Shown here piece after piece: positions 61,982 through 64,000 of a stretch of DNA of 64,000 nt. Where the stretch lies: contig CACSIN010000026.1 in NCBI GenBank assembly GCA_902705835.1, forward strand, positions 4,154 to 68,153. The letters are read 5' to 3'. The position numbers were made by a program, and so were the translations under genes. Within the stretch, counting starts at the first letter, position 1. Each line of letters begins with the position of its first letter. Under the pieces are notes generated by a model. The model was given only the letters and a program-made list of their open reading frames with translations. It was not told the DNA's origin and searched no databases. This DNA is from BD1-7 clade bacterium (GTDB lineage Bacteria > Pseudomonadota > Gammaproteobacteria > Pseudomonadales > DT-91).

Positions 61982-63928
61982 CTAAAGGGTAGTGGGAGGT
62001 CGGTCGTCCCTATCTGCGACAAACACCACTGGTTCGGAAGCGTTCAGGGCCGCAGGGCTCTCCTGCTCGACGATGTGTCCTTTCATCCAGCTACCGCCGT
62101 CGGGGTCGTGCAGTAACGAACCCACACCGCCGGGTGACTCGACCGTGACATTCGATGTGTCTGTAAATATGGTGTCGATTGGTAATTCCATTTTTGACAA
62201 TGTGTCGAGTAGTTTTCTGGCATCAAACGGGAAGTCGTAGGTGTTTTGTTGGCGATCTGCCGACATCGGTTTCAATGCTTTATCTAATGCAATCGTACAC
62301 GATGCCTGATGCTTGAATATGTCGGTGGCGGCGTGCTGATCCAGCCAATCAGTAATAGTGTTTTCAATGACGTTATAGGTGAAGTCGGCGTCTTCAAATA
62401 GCGCTAAGTAGATACGAGCGCGGTTTTCATAAATGTGCATTTTATCGCTAAGATCAAGCCCGTCGAAATACGATTGATGTGTTTCCAGCAATGTATGCAG
62501 CACTTTGCGTAACAAGGTCGAAACCGGCACTGAGCCCTGAAGCGCCATCAATCGAATGGTGAGGGGGAGCAGGTAGCCGTGGTTGAGAATGATGTGAGCA
62601 GTAATGAGAAAATAGCCTTCAATGCCCTCGTTGGTATCAAATGTGTGGCAGCCAATAACGTATTCACCCTTGGCTTTTCCGTAACCTGCGACCGGCAGTG
62701 TTTGTATCTCGTAGGCATGGCGCTTTTTATAAAATTCAGTGCCTGGCAAAAGGGTGTATCCGAAAATGTTGATATTTGGAAATATACCTAAAAGAATATC
62801 GAGGTTGGTTTCGTAGTCGTTTAAGTTGTCGCCAGGTAGCCCCCAGATCAATTCTGCAGCGATAGGCACATCGCAATTTGCCATGTCTTTGGCAATACGT
62901 TCGTACTTATTAGAATCCATGTTTTTGCGATTAGACAGCGTCAATGCTAGCGGTGTGAGGGTTTGTAATGCGAGCTGGTAATGGGGCAAGAGCCCGTTTT
63001 TATTCAGCAGTAACACCATTTCTTGAGTACGCTGATTATGTTTTTTTGACCACGATGTTGCGAAGGTTATCGGTAAGCCCGATTCCTTTTTGAGTTCGCA
63101 AATCAATTCGGTTTTTTCAAGATCTTCTCGCAGTGCACCGAAATTCGAATCAGCGAGCCATATATTTTTAATACCTGCATCAACAATGGTACGCCAATCC
63201 TTGTGGATTTGTGCCATTGGGAATTGGTTCATCTTGCTGCCAATGGCCCCTGTTCCCCATTCACAAAATGCACACTTGTAGGGGCAGCCGCGACTGGTTT
63301 CGTAGGCGATAGATTCGTAAAGTGCGTTGCCGTTATCGTCGGTGAGGGGTAAAACATCCAGTGGGCTGGGGATGTCACTGAGGTTTTTGATGCGTTCCCG
63401 AGATGGTGTTTCTACGATCTTATTGTCGGCATCCAAAAATGCTAAGCCGTTGACGTGTGAAAAATCATTGTTTTGGCAGTCCAGTATTTGGGTAAACGTT
63501 TGTTCGCCTTCACCCAAAACAATCAAATCAATAGGGTCGTAACCTAGGTAATCCTCAGCTTGCTGAACGTGGGGCCCTCCAGCGATGCTCAGTACGCCGG
63601 GTGCCTGTTTTTTCAGGCTGGCGACCAAGGCAAGAAATTCAGCCGCGTTCCAGGTGTAAAAGCTGAAGCCGATAATGGGTTGTTGGCCGTAGTTTTGTGA
63701 TGTTCGAATATCTGTCAGAAGGGCGTCTTGATGATCTAGCGTCCATTGCTGGAGGTGATCCTCATCGCGAAAATGAATCAAACGAATGTCGTTAGATGCC
63801 GTGTGTTGGCCGTGCTTGAGGTAGTAAGCCTTTAATGTCGCGGAGGTTGTCGGTGCGGCGAAGAATTGATCGGAATCCATGCTGAAGATCCAGACCGGCC
63901 GTGCTTGATGCTGTTGGATAGGTGCCAT
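61982..63928 (-). CDS. Radical SAM protein with B12-binding-like domain
   Basis: The 648-residue protein has an N-terminal cobalamin-binding-like Rossmann region (20-150; IGFSFYTWNAAEFLALVASLK, SIAGGPHVQQAEDYLG, LIVLGEGEQTF) without the DxHxxG of base-off B12 proteins. The radical SAM barrel has CxxxCxxC at 215-222 (RGCPYKCAFCEWG). It continues with GLPGDNLNDYETNLDILLGIF and TLLPGTEFYKKRHAYE, then about 240 residues that are less typical and end in a polar tail. It could methylate or rearrange an unactivated carbon, or modify a peptide; substrate unknown. Upstream, another ORF ends 5 bases before it. Confidence 0.87.
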   Translation of the reverse strand: MAPIQQHQARPVWIFSMDSDQFFAAPTTSATLKAYYLKHGQHTASNDIRLIHFRDEDHLQQWTLDHQDALLTDIRTSQNYGQQPIIGFSFYTWNAAEFLALVASLKKQAPGVLSIAGGPHVQQAEDYLGYDPIDLIVLGEGEQTFTQILDCQNNDFSHVNGLAFLDADNKIVETPSRERIKNLSDIPSPLDVLPLTDDNGNALYESIAYETSRGCPYKCAFCEWGTGAIGSKMNQFPMAQIHKDWRTIVDAGIKNIWLADSNFGALREDLEKTELICELKKESGLPITFATSWSKKHNQRTQEMVLLLNKNGLLPHYQLALQTLTPLALTLSNRKNMDSNKYERIAKDMANCDVPIAAELIWGLPGDNLNDYETNLDILLGIFPNINIFGYTLLPGTEFYKKRHAYEIQTLPVAGYGKAKGEYVIGCHTFDTNEGIEGYFLITAHIILNHGYLLPLTIRLMALQGSVPVSTLLRKVLHTLLETHQSYFDGLDLSDKMHIYENRARIYLALFEDADFTYNVIENTITDWLDQHAATDIFKHQASCTIALDKALKPMSADRQQNTYDFPFDARKLLDTLSKMELPIDTIFTDTSNVTVESPGGVGSLLHDPDGGSWMKGHIVEQESPAALNASEPVVFVADRDDRPPTTL

Positions 63929-63933
63929 TGTTA

Positions 63934-63999
63934 TTATTTTTCGTAAAGTTGGGGGCCGATTGTTGCCCCCGCACCTGCTTGTGATGTTCTTATGCAGGT
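63934..63999 (-). CDS. C-terminal tail of an upstream ORF (truncated by window)
   Basis: The last 21 codons of a minus-strand frame, ending in TSQAGAGATIGPQLYEK and tandem TAA stops, lie 5 bases before the radical SAM start. The rest is outside the window. It may be a small protein cotranscribed with the radical SAM gene; size and function cannot be judged. The frame continuous with the radical SAM ORF is also open to the edge, so this assignment is tentative. Confidence 0.45.
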   Translation of the reverse strand, partial: TCIRTSQAGAGATIGPQLYEK

Positions 64000-64000
64000 T

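Noticed and set aside
1-64000. CRISPR array, insertion sequence, integrase or prophage
   Set aside because: No regularly spaced short repeats, transposase motifs or phage genes were seen on either strand.

Overview
The window reads as a contiguous chromosomal segment of a free-living, probably marine gammaproteobacterium. The pointers are a divergent hdfR/maoP pair, feoAB, a FabY-type ketoacyl synthase, an orphan second EF-G, the carboxyspermidine route to spermidine, Fur- and CRP-like boxes, and a TonB receptor. GC looks close to 50% throughout. I see no transposase, integrase, CRISPR array or phage gene, so nothing marks a recent mobile island. All readings were made by eye from sequence and translations; family names are recognition, not search results.

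Layout. 1-7.7 kb: C-terminal part of a giant repetitive, probably surface-exposed protein cut by the left edge. 8-12 kb: a transglutaminase-like protein, a host-attachment-type protein and the Fe(II) importer feoAB under a likely Fur box. 12.1-15.9 kb: a four-gene MCE/Mla-type lipid transporter operon. 16.3-21.4 kb: a hybrid histidine kinase and two MATE exporters. 21.5-26.6 kb: YgiD-like dioxygenase, a small exported protein, bioA, a thiolase and an AraC/GlxA regulator. 26.7-31.3 kb: FabY-like synthase with a small partner, then a tightly coupled SRPBCC-FkbM-nitroreductase operon. 31.6-34.1 kb: a DUF1631-like protein and a PilZ protein with a near-ideal CRP site between them. 34.4-38.6 kb: gltX, tRNA-Ala(GGC), DUF501, DUF4124, an alpha/beta hydrolase and a putative molybdenum-carrier-like protein. 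38.6-40.1 kb: hdfR/maoP. 40.4-45.8 kb: polyamine cluster. 46-50.6 kb: trxC-chrA, a cytochrome b561 with a Fur-like box, and a MerR regulator plus SO_0444-type metal efflux permease with its operator. 50.8-57.7 kb: TonB receptor, Crp/Fnr regulator, unknown protein, MscS-CorA overlap, YaiI. 57.8-64 kb: EF-G2, DTW protein, Zn alcohol dehydrogenase, a B12-domain radical SAM protein, and the tail of another small ORF at the right edge.

How the genes work together. The clearest pathway is arginine to agmatine (SpeA), agmatine to putrescine (SpeB), then putrescine plus aspartate semialdehyde to carboxyspermidine to spermidine (carboxynorspermidine dehydrogenase and decarboxylase), all collinear in 5.4 kb. 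Metal homeostasis recurs: Fur-linked feoAB and b561, a MerR-controlled efflux permease, ChrA, CorA and a TonB receptor. The most open questions are the internal super-duplication of the giant repeat protein, the radical SAM protein with the tail of a small ORF immediately upstream, a nested 72-bp inverted repeat at 8.8 kb, and a possible attenuator in front of speA.
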